Of a DNA stretch of 64,000 nt, positions 47,596-59,117 are shown piece by piece. Source of the DNA: Filosporella fistucella (Eukaryota > Ascomycota > Leotiomycetes > Helotiales); contig JAQJZZ010000007.1 in NCBI GenBank assembly GCA_030077755.1, forward strand, positions 930,001-994,000. Direction: 5' to 3'. How positions within the stretch are numbered: the first letter of the stretch is position 1; each line of letters opens with the position of its first letter. The notes under the pieces are model-generated. The model saw only the letters and a list, made by a program, of their open reading frames with translations, searched no databases and was not told the origin of the DNA. A program made the translations under genes and the position numbers.

Positions 47596-49404
47596 TTAGT
47601 CGATGGCAAGACTGCCAAATTTTGTTTCAATTCTCTCGAGTTCATCTGCCACACTCGTAGTATATCCGTGATCTTTTCCATATGTAAGCGTGCAGGATTG
47701 CAGTGCAGCTTGGAGGACTTTGTGACCCTCTTCAAGTGCATTTCGGCTGCACAAGCTCTGTGCCAGATTTGTTTGCGCAGCGATGTAGATGGCATCTGGT
47801 GGTGCATCCTTGCTGAGCTCTGCTTCCCTGCATAGCCGCATTGTCTCATACAGCATATTCTCTGCTTCAGCATATCTAGCTTGCGTCCGATAAAGCCATG
47901 CAAGCCGTATCATGGCAGATCTCATGTAGTAGTCGATCGGATCGAGCCCTTGAGTCTTCAGCATTCGTAATAATAAATTTTCGGCCTCTGAAAATCTGGA
48001 AAGTTCGATCAAATCGCCAGCAAGAGCGAGCTTAGAACGAAGAGTGTCGTCAGCTGTTTCACCAATGTTGGCGTCGAGCAGCTCCAAGGACTTCCGCCAT
48101 GCTAAGATACAAATCTCGTGCTTATCTTCAATTTTGGGAAGCATACGACAGATGAGGGTGATAGGGTGCTGAGGGCCAAGGACAACTGTTGACATCCTCG
48201 ATGCCAAGTCAAAGATCCGCTTTCGAATCTCTGGATGGACGTCTAGACGATAATCTGTAAGTTGCTGAAAAAAGTAACGAAGAAGTTGAGTGTGCTGTTG
48301 TTGTAGAATAGGTTTGAATAGTTCAAATGCTTCATGAACCAATCGCCATCCTTCCTCTTGATCCTGCAGTTTGCGACTCTTCAATAGCTCGAATGCGACG
48401 GTATATCGCGAGAAGAGTTGGGTAGGATGTATCGGCATATCTGCACCACTGGGAAATGACTGACGAATGTCGATGCACAACGTCATCTCTTTCATCACGG
48501 TGCGGGGAGAGCTAGGGAAAGTGCGACGCCATTGTAAGTCTGTGAAAGAGTCGTAGTACTGGTGTATCAATTCAAGGACTGATTCGACAACCATTAGGTC
48601 GCGAGATATGGTGCGAAATTTCGTCAGACTGAGATTTGGCTGCGTGCGACTGAGATATTTTTCAAGTTCATCGTCGTGTCGAGTGGTGGAAGATTGCTCA
48701 TATCGTTCAAGCACTTGCGTGAGGTCCGCTCTAGTTCGTGGTGACCTTTTTGAAAGAGATTTGTTATTTCGAGGCACAGGAGAAGTATCCTGACTTCTAT
48801 TTACAACTCCTGAAGATGAGGCGGAGTCTTGGTCGGAGGATGGTGGTGTGTCAACGTCGTCGAAGCTGTCCGTAGACTCCGGGTTCGATGGTGTTCGTCG
48901 AAAATAAGGAACAGGGTGTCTGTGCTGGCCTGCATTGCTCGTTCTTCTTCGAGTCGAAGACTTTCGGTCTGTTGTTTCAACGACCGGCGGGTTCAGACTG
49001 CGTGACTGGTCTTCTGCTGGGCTTGAAGTCTTCCTAACCTGGTACTTTCGCAGGCCCCAGTCCGCCAGTCGCCTCTTGAACATTCTCTCACTAGACATTG
49101 TCAGCCCGATCAATTCTTGAGGATGCGAACTCACTTATATGGGCACTCACGTTGCGATGAACTGATGGTCCCGCTCCATGATTTGCATAGTTTCCTTCAA
49201 GGTCCGCTTCTCTTCAACATAAAGCCGAGTAATAGTGGGACGATAAGTATTCCAGTCTGCAGTCGTAGGTGGGTCACTAGGCACTAGCAAAGCAGAAGTG
49301 AAAGACAAGCCATCAACATTCTCGTATAATTCCTCTCCTAAATTGCTTGTAGGAACGGCGGTCCAAAGGTCAGAAGGGCGTACGGTCGAATATTCGGAAG
49401 CCAT
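47596..49404 (-). CDS. Clr5-domain protein with C-terminal TPR-like repeats
   Basis: Exon 1 49404-49151 and exon 2 49090-47596 with a 60-base GTGAGT...TAG intron give 582 residues. Residues about 48-105 form a Clr5 domain (DWNTYRPTITRLYVEEKRTL, then MERDHQFIATERMFKRRLAD and WGLRKYQ), a fungal domain named after a fission-yeast silencing factor and common in Pezizomycotina. The middle is a Ser/Arg/Pro-rich disordered stretch (about 105-230), and from about 230 the protein is helical. Helix pairs such as SRFSEAENLLLRMLKTQGL, ARYAEAENMLYETMRLCREA and NALEEGHKVLQAALQSC at the end look like tetratricopeptide repeats. Such Clr5-TPR proteins are presumed nuclear regulators; function here is inferred. 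The head-to-tail neighbour 49909-51010 is unrelated. Confidence 0.85.
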
Positions 49405-49908
49405 TGTGGCGGATGGCGAGACAGAGGCAAAGTACCGTTATGGTACTATGTGGGGAAAAGTTAATGTTGAGAAAGTAAGGTAAGGTATGGTGGAGTCGTG
49501 AATGGAAAATGCCATCTAATGAATCAGGCCAAGGTAGGGACGAAGACGAGGACCTTTCTGCAGTGACGAAAGGACCGCGGGACGCGGGGGACGATGCATG
49601 AAAAGGACCGCTAGCAGGGATACTGCAGCGCCTGTGGAACCCTGTCGTCAGCCCTGCGAAGATACCTGGGTACGGGGACTTCCCTAAGCCAGGCAAGGGT
49701 AGATTGTTCAGGGTGTTTCCGAAAAGTTGCCAGAATTGTTCACTGTGTCTCTTTCATTTCGACGTCATAGGGCGATTCTTCGAAAATTAAGAATCACAAA
49801 AGTCGAATTTGCGAACACGAACGCCTGCGTCAACAGATCCCTAGATATATGTGTACAAATATCCCATTTCTGCACGAGAGCGAGCGTCAAGCAACGCCAA
49901 ATCGAATG
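49405..49908. other. Intergenic, promoter of the Clr5 gene
   Basis: No coding sequence supported. Confidence 0.45.
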
Positions 49909-51010
49909 CTATCCACCAAACTTCTCAACCAAGAACTCAATGTCCTTCAACGCTTGAGCTCTCACTTTGGAGCCTGGTTTATGTGCCGAATGCATGATAG
50001 TCTCTTTTATACAGTACAGACGGTTCCGGTCATCAAATTCTTGTACAGGCTCATCCGGCGGAAAGTTTTTGAAGTACTCATCGCGGTATTTCATGGCTCT
50101 CATTTGGTGGTGCTCAGTCCGCCACATTCCGATTGCCATCTCGTGATGTGCATAGTATGCACATGAATCGAATACGTATATGTCCTCAGTCTGCGGGTTG
50201 GTGCCAATGTTCCCCTCCCAAAGATCACCGTGAATAAGACACGCTTTGATAGAACGACCATCTTCTTGGAGAGGACGCAAGAGGCGAGGGACTACCGTTT
50301 CTAGTATTATTCTCATATTGTCATCAAGCTCTTTCCACAGCCCGTTGATTTGGATGTCGAGCTCATACACGCCGCTCAGCATCTTGCCATAAAAAGATGC
50401 CCAATTCTTATCCCAGTCTGCAACGAGAGGAAGCTTTCCGTCATATGGAACGGCATGAAAACCAAACTGGCTTGTTGGGGAGACGCTGATTTGGTGAAGT
50501 TCAGCCATCTTCTGGCCCAGCTTCACGGGATCAGGCTGGCGATGATCAATATCCACATAGTCGCAGAGAAAATAACTGGCTTCCAAATCCAGACATTGTC
50601 CTGACGCTCTTGGGGTTGGGACAATCGAGGGCATTGTTTTGTGCAATTCTAACATGCAGGAATACTCACCGAGCACACGAGGCCCGGCAAGATTGCCTGT
50701 GACAATCTACACACGGACATAAGTCGAAGCTGGAAGGAATATTAGGTAACTTGCCTTGAGGAAATAGTTGTGCAATGTACCATCACTATTCTTGGTTTCT
50801 ATTCTGGCAGTTGATGACCAGGCTGAGTTGCCATGTTGCATTACAGACACCACTTTCTGACCTTTTCCAAAAGCTGCAGCACTACAAGTCAGTGATGGTC
50901 TGTATTGGTATTTGAGCAAGGTCAGATTGTGTACCACTAATCACGGCACTATCTAACCCTAATTGTTCCGGAGGGGTTTGGATGATGATCGTCTTATCGT
51001 GCAGAGTCAT
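49909..51010 (-). CDS. Fructosamine/ketosamine-3-kinase family protein
   Basis: Phosphorylates sugar-amine adducts so that glycated lysines break down (protein deglycation), or acts on a related small molecule. Exons 51010-50935, 50873-50751 and 50696-49909 give 328 residues, close to the usual 290-330. Kinase-like landmarks: NYFLKAS (ATP-binding Lys about 65), VLGEYSCMLELHKTMPSIVP (for the GEYESM helix), FLCDYVDID hinge, LGQKMAELH, LIHGDLWEGN (catalytic Asp about 224) and IYVFDSCAYYAHHEMAIGMW (metal-binding Asp). All are as expected for Pfam Fructosamin_kin. The second intron could be read with a GC donor, but only the GTTACC donor keeps frame. Divergent from the HET gene across 611 bases. 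Confidence 0.9.
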
Positions 51011-51621
51011 CTTTGACAACTACCTGTACGGATGTCCCATCTAACAACTATCGGTAACTAGGGCACCGGATCGGGCCGGAAAAGAGGTTATTTTCAAGAC
51101 TGCACGATACAACCTGGTCTTAGCGTAAAGTCATTCTCGAGAGTGGTATTTAGACGTAGCAAAACTTGACTTCTCCAAGCTGAGAAAGGTCACCTGCAGA
51201 GCCCTGCCTGCGCTGACCACTCCATGTTCGATGACGTTGAATCACGTGATACAAGCATCGCAGTCAGAATTGTGAACGTTCGTGAGAGTTGAAGAGGACG
51301 AAAGTGGTTGCAACAATGTTCCTAGTCCACTATGAAGAATGAGTATTCAGGGATTTGATAAAACCATGGTCTGAATGATTAGAGGCGTGATCAATGGTAC
51401 GGTCGCTTTAGAGATCGTGCCTGCCGAATGTGTGTCAACAAGGCTGAGCTGGAAAAGACGATGAGAAGGAACCCACCTCAAAATAGATGCTCTTTTAGCT
51501 TAGTGAAGTCTCTATTCTCAACTTAGGCTTTCCATAAATACTCCGATACCCCTAGTTTCAATTCTGACGCGAGTTCTATCCGTCGTATCCAAACGTTGAC
51601 GGCTAGCTGGAGCTACTGGCA
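51011..51621. promoter_or_regulatory. Divergent intergenic region between the kinase and HET genes
   Basis: No coding sequence seen. It must contain promoters for both genes. Confidence 0.45.
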
Positions 51622-53763
51622 ATGTCCAGCAGCTCGTATAAAGGAGCTGGACGAGCCTATCTGCGACCTCCAAGAGACATCTCAAATTGCTTGACTTGTC
51701 ATAATTTATATCTATATGAGGATACAACGCTCGAAAGAACCGTCAATATCGATGCGATCGACTTGGCTGAATGCGCCGATGAAGGCTATTGCAAATGGTG
51801 CTCGCTGCTACATCGTTCCTTGATCGCCCGAGGAGCAGAGCTACCAGCCCCAGGCTATTCAGCTTTCGCTCGCATAGTTGCTCAAAGAGGCAAACCAATT
51901 TATGTTGAATGGACAAGCCAGCAACAAGAAAGGATAACGGCAGAAATCTATCAAATTGAAGGCAAGTCTGTTCTTCTGACCAGCATGTCTGATCAAGCCA
52001 CTGATGAACCAAAGGCGATGGTCCAAGAATATCCGAACTAGGATACGCAAGGCACCTTCCACAGGAAATCACCCCTGATTTCGATTTCAACTTAATCTCT
52101 ACTTGGATCCAAGATTGTGATAGGGAACACACCGACTGTGTTCGAAACTCTGTGTCGACCCCTCGTCGGCTGCTCGATATCAGAGACCAACCGAACGGCG
52201 AAACAAGCGCTATCCGCCTTATCCAAGACATTCAAGAGCCAGCCAAATATATTGCACTCAGCCATTGCTGGGGTAAAAGTCAAAGCCTGAATACCACTAC
52301 TGCTTCCCTCCAAGATCGTCTGACATCAATCACTTGGAATGACCTTCCCAAGACGTATCAGGATGCTATTACAGTGACCCGAAAGCTTGGCCTTCAGTAT
52401 TTATGGATCGATTCCTTGTGTATTATACAAGACGATGAGTACGTCTAATTTCTACTAGTTTTGCAAGTTAAAACATGGCAGCATTAACAATTTGCTCCTC
52501 AGATTGGACTGGGCGACAGAGTCATCAAAGATGAGCAGGATATACGAAGACTCGTATTTGACACTCGCTGTTGCCCTAGCGCAAGGCGACGACATCGGCT
52601 TTCTGAGTACTAGCCAAGAAAGAAGCGAGTACTTCGAGGCTCCTGTGGATCTAAGTGATTACGGGATAAATGAGGGAACAATATGGGTTCGAAAAATTCA
52701 CGACAATAGAACCTTGAAGAGCCAACAATGGCTTGCATCAAGGGCTTGGACGCTTCAGGAATGTTTACTCTCGCGACGATTGTTGACCTTTTCAGTTACA
52801 ATCTCTCTTGAATGTCGCACGGCTCAGCGCTGCGAATGTGGAAGCGGCCTCTTTCCAGATCCATTCTGCGGTGATTCAAACTTATTCAAGAAAATTGACA
52901 GAACAGAATGTGCGATGATGCTTGAAGACTCCGTGAGCGACGGACTGGTTTACAAATATTGGTACCACAAGCTCATCCCAGCGTATAGCAGGCGTGAGCT
53001 TACAAAGTTCCACGATCGACTCCCCGCACTGTCTGGTTTAGAGTCAAAGTTCTCTCTACGACTAAACGATAAATATCTAGCAGGACTATGGAAGCAGGAT
53101 CTTGTCACTGGGCTGGCATGGAAATCTGACTCGCTCGGCCGCAACCTACTCGAACGTGCTCCCTCATGGAGTTGGGCATCCGTTGAGACAGAAATTGGAT
53201 TTTATGAAGGGCGGGACAGAGCCATCAAGGAGATAGCATTGGAAATCTTAGATGCCCATGTTGTGACTAATCCCACCGGGATGATCCAGAGTGGAAGAAT
53301 CCGTGTATCAGGCATGATGTGCAAGGCCACCTTGAGCGTGGAGCCAGTCACTGCTCCTGATCCCAACCACTCCAAGCTCAAATCGTCTTTGGCACGCAAG
53401 GGATTCGAATGCAAAGAAGATGTCATTATTGACAATGATGATGGCCGATTTCGTTCAGTCAGACTCGACACACCACTTTCTGTTGCAACTTCCAAGACTT
53501 TATGGCGCAAATCAGTCATGTCTTTACAGAGATCATCAATCGAACATATACAGCAGGACCAGAAAGTTTCTGGTAATGTCCATTGTGTTTTACTTTATCA
53601 AGTCTCCGAGAGGAATGTAATGGCCAGGGTATACTTAATTCTGGGAGCCAGCCTCACCGAAGCAGGTGTGTACCACCGCCTGGGTGCAGCATATGTGAGA
53701 TCATTTGATATCTCGAGTATATGGTTTGGAGATATGAAAAAGGAAGAATTCATTATTAAATAG
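51622..53763 (+). CDS. Heterokaryon-incompatibility (HET) domain protein
   Basis: Exons 51622-51961, 52015-52438 and 52503-53763 give 674 residues. Intron 1 (51962-52014) starts GC in the strong context AAG|GCAAGT. Without it the first exon ends at a stop (52039-52041) and the frame of the HET domain is lost. N-terminal Cys-containing segment ([27 protein letters not shown]), then the HET domain: [12 protein letters not shown] (about 191), [36 protein letters not shown] (about 240-258), [19 protein letters not shown] and [16 protein letters not shown]. The C-terminal [11 protein letters not shown] block is also typical. HET domains trigger death or growth arrest after fusion of unlike strains; many members have no known partner. 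Intact here, unlike the relic at 22 kb. Confidence 0.93.
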
Positions 53764-54792
53764 GCCAATTACTATTAGGACTGGAGTATGTTCATTTATA
53801 TATCTATAGTTGCAAATCATAAAGGAAATCGCGAACTTTTTTACGAATGAAACTCTTCGCCTCGGGGAAACAGCGGGCTCGCGCTCTTTTATATATACTC
53901 ACGATAACAACATACTTGATAACATGGGTGCTTGGGGGTTTTCGAACTTCACTTTGAGTTGATCTCACAGAGAAAAGCAGATCGTCTGCCAGTTATCGAG
54001 GGGAAATGTTGAACCACCTTTCAACTTCAAGCGCGCAGAAAAACGCAATTCTGGAAATCTAATCACCCCTTCAAGCAGCCTCTCGATAACTCCCTAGTTT
54101 CCTACACAATCTTCACAAAGCCCATATCAGCAATGAATCATGACCCAGTCCCGACGAAAGCTGAGCGCCTACCTTAGCGACCTTCGCTCCCAAGCTGATA
54201 GGTATTCTCCACATCCAAGCTAATGCACCCCACTTTCCCCAAACCTCCCCCCCCAAGCCTACGCTACCCCACAATCCACCTCTTTCCCCTTCAAACTCCG
54301 ATCCGTTCTTTAAATCTAAAATCCATCGGATTCCCCACCCCGTTCTCCGATCTATCTTCTCACTTTTCACTAAAAGGAGATGTACATCTCGCTTTCGGCA
54401 TTCTATCCGGGGGGTGGGGTGCGGGGTATTACCCCACCTTCTTACTTCGAATCTACATACCTTTGGTATCCACGGAATACGGAAGATGGAATAGCTTGGT
54501 GTATAGACTAGGTAAAATGTTACTCAATTGGAAGATGTTCAGATTATACCCAGGACGAAAAAAAAGTCTGGATTAAGGTATAGGTAGAATTAAAGTCCGA
54601 TTTCGCAGGTCTTTGGAGCTGGTGGGAATAATATCTATATTCCAATTCCACATCTACTTCGGACCTACCTACTTTCATTTTCGAAGGCTAAATAAGACCT
54701 ACACCGTCCTCCCTCAATCCACAGTCTACAAGAATTTGATCTGAAATAATCTCTCCTCATCTCATCTCAGTCAAGTCCCACCCTCCTCAAAA
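53764..54792. other. Intergenic, promoter of the IPMDH-like gene
   Basis: C-rich stretches around 54230-54310. Open frames here have biased composition and no domain. Confidence 0.45.
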
Positions 54793-55935
54793 ATGTCCAA
54801 ACCAACATTCAACATCCTCGTCCTCCCCGGCGATGGCATAGGCCCAGAAGTAACCTCCGAAGCAACCTCCGTCCTTGACATCCTCTCCACCCACCCCTCA
54901 TCCCGCGCAACATTCAAGCTCTCCACCCAACTCTTCGGCGGCTGCTCTATCGACACCCACGGCGTATCCGTCACCGAAGAAGTGTTACAGATAGGACGAA
55001 CATGCGACGCTATCCTGATGGGCGCAGTAGGCGGTCCGAAATGGGACGGCAAGAGAAAAGGATTCGAGGGTCCTGAGGGCGCGACGTTGAGATTGAGAGA
55101 AGTTACGGATGTGTATGCGAATATTCGGCCTGTGGAGTATTTCCCTGGCGGCAAATCGCCGTTGAAAGAGGAGTTGGTGAAAGGGACTAAATTCATCGTT
55201 CTGAGAGAGAATTGTGGGGGTGCGTTTTATGGGCCGAAGATAGAGGAAGAGGATTATGCGATGGATGAGTGGAGTTATTCTCGAAAGGAGGTCGAGAGGG
55301 TAGCGAGGATGGCGGCGCATTTGGCGAGGAGTGAGGCCGTGCCGGGGAAGAGGGTTATTTCGTGCGATAAGGATAATGTGCTTGCGTCGTCGAGGTTGTG
55401 GAGGAGAGTCGTGCAGGAGACTATCTCGAAGGAGTTTCCGGATGTGGAGATTGTGCATCAGTTGGCTGATTCGGCGACTGCGTTGATGATGTTGAAACCT
55501 ACTGCTTTTAATGGCGTGGTTCTCGCAGACAATACCTTTGGAGATCTACTCTCTGATCTCGCGGGTGTGATTCCCGGGACTTTAGGAGTTCTACCTTCTG
55601 CTTGTCTGGCTGATTTACCGGTGCAGAAATGGGGAGATAAATCTATCAAGGGGTTCTACGAGCCTGTTCATGGATCTGCTCCTGATATCGCAGGACGAGG
55701 GATCGCAAATCCGATTGGAGCTATTCTGAGCGTGGCGCTGATGTTGAGATATAGTTTTGGGATGGAGGAGGAGGCAAAGGCAATTGAGGCTGCTGTGGAT
55801 AAGGCTATGGATACGGGATTGAGAACGGGGGATATGAATGGTACGGCTACGACGAAGCAGATGGGAGATGAGATCAGAAAGCACTTGCTAAAGGAGTTGT
55901 CGAAAGAGAAGACGAATGGGAATGGACATGCTTAG
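54793..55935 (+). CDS. 3-isopropylmalate dehydrogenase paralogue (beta-decarboxylating dehydrogenase)
   Basis: NAD-dependent beta-hydroxyacid oxidative decarboxylase of the IPMDH/isocitrate dehydrogenase family; the reference reaction is the leucine pathway step from 3-isopropylmalate to 2-oxoisocaproate. Intronless, 380 residues. Motifs: ILVLPGDGIGPEV start, ILMGAVGGPKWDG, LRLREVTDVYANIRPV (substrate-binding Arg pair), VLRENCGGAFYG (catalytic Tyr), ISCDKDNVLASSRLWRRVV (catalytic Lys), ADNTFGDLLSDLAGVIPGTLGVLPSA (metal-binding Asp) and YEPVHGSAPDIAG. Compared with primary fungal Leu2, which typically has ELTGGIYFG and a longer RP.F loop, it has RENCGGAFYG and a short VEYFPGGKSPLKEE loop. So it may be a second isozyme or act on a related 3-substituted malate. 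Its neighbours are an ALDH, a regulator and an SDR. Confidence 0.9.
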   Translation: MSKPTFNILVLPGDGIGPEVTSEATSVLDILSTHPSSRATFKLSTQLFGGCSIDTHGVSVTEEVLQIGRTCDAILMGAVGGPKWDGKRKGFEGPEGATLRLREVTDVYANIRPVEYFPGGKSPLKEELVKGTKFIVLRENCGGAFYGPKIEEEDYAMDEWSYSRKEVERVARMAAHLARSEAVPGKRVISCDKDNVLASSRLWRRVVQETISKEFPDVEIVHQLADSATALMMLKPTAFNGVVLADNTFGDLLSDLAGVIPGTLGVLPSACLADLPVQKWGDKSIKGFYEPVHGSAPDIAGRGIANPIGAILSVALMLRYSFGMEEEAKAIEAAVDKAMDTGLRTGDMNGTATTKQMGDEIRKHLLKELSKEKTNGNGHA

Positions 55936-56539
55936 ATATCTCCTGAAATGTTAGCAATGAATTTATTTTGTTCTTCGTATCAAACACTTTTTCCTTGGAG
56001 TTTTTGACAATTTCAATTTCTACACTATTGATGAACATGTTTTGATGTCAATACTATCCAGGGCGCGCTCACGTGAAATGCCAACGATCGATTTGATGAC
56101 AAATTATGATACGCCAGTTATGTGACTTATTTACATCACGGCCTCGTCAAAACCTTAGCGGGGATGGCTATTTTCCAACCTGGGAAAGAATTTCACATGT
56201 GATATGAGATCATCACTGGCAATTGCGACTTCGCAATGCATGCATACAAGATTGAACAACATTCTTCGGTCTGATGTCTCAGGATAAGACTCATGATGCT
56301 TGTCGTCCCCGTACCCCACAACCTCTACCCCTCCGGGTGGGGTTATCCATTGGGAATTATTGTGGGGTTACAGACCTGTATTCAACTCCGATTATCAGGC
56401 GGACTGTAATGTGGGGGACTAAGGGTATACTCAAACTGGTAGGCTCTAAAGGTAAATATGATAGAGCTTGCTGAAGTCTTGAAAATGACCAGACACTCGA
56501 TCCAGACAATATTCCAAAGTCACAGGCATATTTTTGACA
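55936..56539. promoter_or_regulatory. Intergenic, promoter of the ALDH gene with nested inverted repeats
   Basis: Contains an inverted pair, GTACCCCACAA at 56311-56321 and TTGTGGGGTTAC at 56360-56371, around an inner CTACCCC/GGTGGGG hairpin. CCCCT (STRE-like) cores lie in it. Confidence 0.5.
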
Positions 56540-58407
56540 ATGGGTGAAGCAACGCAATCAATCAATGTAAGAATTGGGAAACTGGGAAAGTTGTGAGAGC
56601 TTACACTAATACGATCAGCTTCAATTGAAGGATCCAGGTCTTCTTCAAGACAAAGCATATGTAAATGGACAATGGATTGAAGCCAAGTCTGGGAAGAAAT
56701 TCGACATATATGGTATGTCCTGATCTTGGTAGCATTAATTCTTGCTGACTTTCAGATCCTGGAACCAACCAGATATGGGCGAGTGTCTCAGACATGGCTG
56801 CGGAAGACGTCGACGCTGCGGTAGATGCTGCCTACCAGGCGTTCCAAAAATACCGAATCGTGAATCCTCGAGTCCGGGCAGATCTTCTTTTGAAATGGCA
56901 CACTTTGATACAAGACAACAAAGATGATATTGCAAAGATTTTGGTATATGAGACAGGAAAACCTTTGGCTGAGGCATACGGTGAGATTGAGTATGCAAAC
57001 AGCTTTACTAGGTGGTTTGCTGGTGAGGCAGAAAGAATACAAGGAACAAATTTCACAGCTGCCACACCAGGCAGAAGAGTCTTCACGATCAAACAACCAC
57101 TTGGTGTAGCTGCTGCTTTGGTACCGTGGAACTTTCCAATCGCGTAAGTGAGATCTGCATGGTTCATGTGTGAGGCTGACGAGGACTTTTAGCATGGTTC
57201 TTCGGAAAGCTAGTGCAGCCTTTGCAGCTGGCTGTACGATGATCGTCAAACCATCTCCAGAAACTCCTTTGACTGCCCTCTCCCTGGCCTATCTAGCTGA
57301 AAAGGCTGGATTTGAAAGAGGTGTTTTCAATGTTCTACCAACAACTTTAGCCAATACGCCATCATTATCCGAGGCACTTTGCAGACATGAGAATGTCAAG
57401 AAAGTGACGTTCACAGGCTCGGTAAATATCAATGCTCAAATTTTGCGATTAGCTAGCTGATGATAGTTGCTTATAGACTAGAGTTGGAAAGATTCTCGCA
57501 CAACATTGTGCAGGTACTCTGAAAAAGCTCACACTCGAACTTGGAGGCAATTGTCCATTCCTAATATTTGATGATGCGAATCTAGAGCAAGCTTGTGATG
57601 GTAAGCAATTAGAACTGAGCGGAGGCGACTGAAAGACGCTGACTTGTACAGCCCTGATGGCACTGAAGTACAGACATGCAGGACAAGCTTGCATAACAGC
57701 AAACCGGGTATACGTTCAAAGAGGTGTATATGCCAAGTTCGGGCAAATACTCGTCGATAGAGTCAATAAGTTGAAGGTCGGTCACGGTCTAGAAAAAGGT
57801 ACAACAATGGGTCCAGTCACAACACCTGCTGGGCTTGATAAAGTGGCTAGCCAAATCGAAGATGCCAAAAAGCAAGGCGCAACAGTTCTCACTGGAGGTA
57901 ACAGAATAAGTAACAACAATGGGTACTTCTTTGAACCAACGGTAATCAAGGACGCGGGTCCGAATATGCTTGTCACCAAGGAGGAAACTTTCGGACCCCT
58001 ATTGGCTCTCTATCCATTTGAGACAGAAGCAGAGGCAGTGTCGGCTGCAAACAATACCAGTGTATGTATCCCCAAACATGCTCTGTTATTATGAATAGTG
58101 TTTTGATATCATGCAGATGGGCTTGTCGTCCTATTTTTTCACCAAGAACGTCGATAGAACTTGGCGATTATTGGAGAACTTAGAGGCTGGAATGATCGGG
58201 ATGAATACAGGTAAGCCTAGTCCCGACTTACCCTTGACAGGTATCCCGAATAAAACTGACATACGCAAAGGGAACGCATCTGCTGCAGAGTCACCGTTTG
58301 GCGGAATCAAGGATTCGGGCTTTGGCAAGGAGAGCGGAAAAGATGTGGCAGTGAACGAGTATCTGATAACAAAAACCGGGACAATGACACTGGAGGGTCA
58401 ATACTAG
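56540..58407 (+). CDS. Aldehyde dehydrogenase, succinate-semialdehyde dehydrogenase-like
   Basis: Oxidises an aldehyde to the acid with NAD(P)+; the closest pattern is SSADH of the GABA shunt. Eight exons (56540-56566, 56619-56712, 56756-57143, 57193-57421, 57477-57600, 57652-58061, 58117-58210, 58271-58407) give exactly 500 residues. Motifs: [20 protein letters not shown] start, [20 protein letters not shown] (spliced), [26 protein letters not shown] (spliced; Ser/Arg co-enzyme site), [17 protein letters not shown] (general base Glu about 267), [12 protein letters not shown] (nucleophile Cys about 301), [11 protein letters not shown] and [16 protein letters not shown]. Glu-Cys spacing of 34 is canonical. 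The first exon is only 27 bases. No mitochondrial presequence or PTS1 is obvious, so probably cytosolic. All residues needed for catalysis are present. Confidence 0.93.
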
Positions 58408-59117
58408 CGCTGAGTTCTGCTGGTTGGCGAGATCAGGTCATTTCTGATAGAGATCGTACAATCATTCGTATAGGTGTATGAAATTGCAGTAAATCCTGCT
58501 CATTTCTGTTGCTGTGACCGATGTTGATGTTGCGCGAAAACCCCACCGCGAAATCCGATTCCCTTGTCCTGTCCCTGCTAGAAGAAACTATGCCATATAC
58601 AGACTAGTGCTGTCAGCAAGAAACTTGGAACTTTTGGCGGAAGCGTTCACCCTCTCCTCTCATGTTTGGAACCTCGTACTCTGGGCAATGAGAACGTTTA
58701 ACTTCGAAGGAAATCTCGAGTCATGATGATTATGTTTTGCACAGATCCGATGATCATTCCAAACAACACTAACGAATTGAAACATCCAGAATCGAGAATG
58801 CAGCACTGCCGATGGTAAAGTCTCAAGGCACAGTGGTGCGTGCTGCACCAGTTACAGCTGTTAGTTCGGCGCAGGTTCCGCTATTCTGGGGAAACAGCTA
58901 CTCTAACTCCATTGATTTGATGGAGCTTTCCCCGCATCTGCAATGCAGCCCAGCCTTCATGAGGACCCTGCACTAGAATAGAACGTCAGCTGGGAATACC
59001 AGCACCTCGTCACTATTACCCCATTTTCTCTCATTTATCTCATTTCGTACAAGGACTTTTTCTCTCAAGTCTCCTTTCTGTCCAGCTTTCACCTTCTAGC
59101 GATGAATGTTAGCGACT
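58408..59117. other. Intergenic, promoter of the zinc-finger regulator
   Basis: No coding sequence seen. Near 59040-59100 it is rich in TCTC/TTTCTC pyrimidine tracts just before the start codon. Confidence 0.45.

Noticed and set aside
50697..50750. A further GC-AG intron (AAG|GCAAGT) in the ketosamine kinase gene
   Set aside because: The GC donor would shift the frame into the next exon, whereas the GTTACC donor four bases on keeps it.
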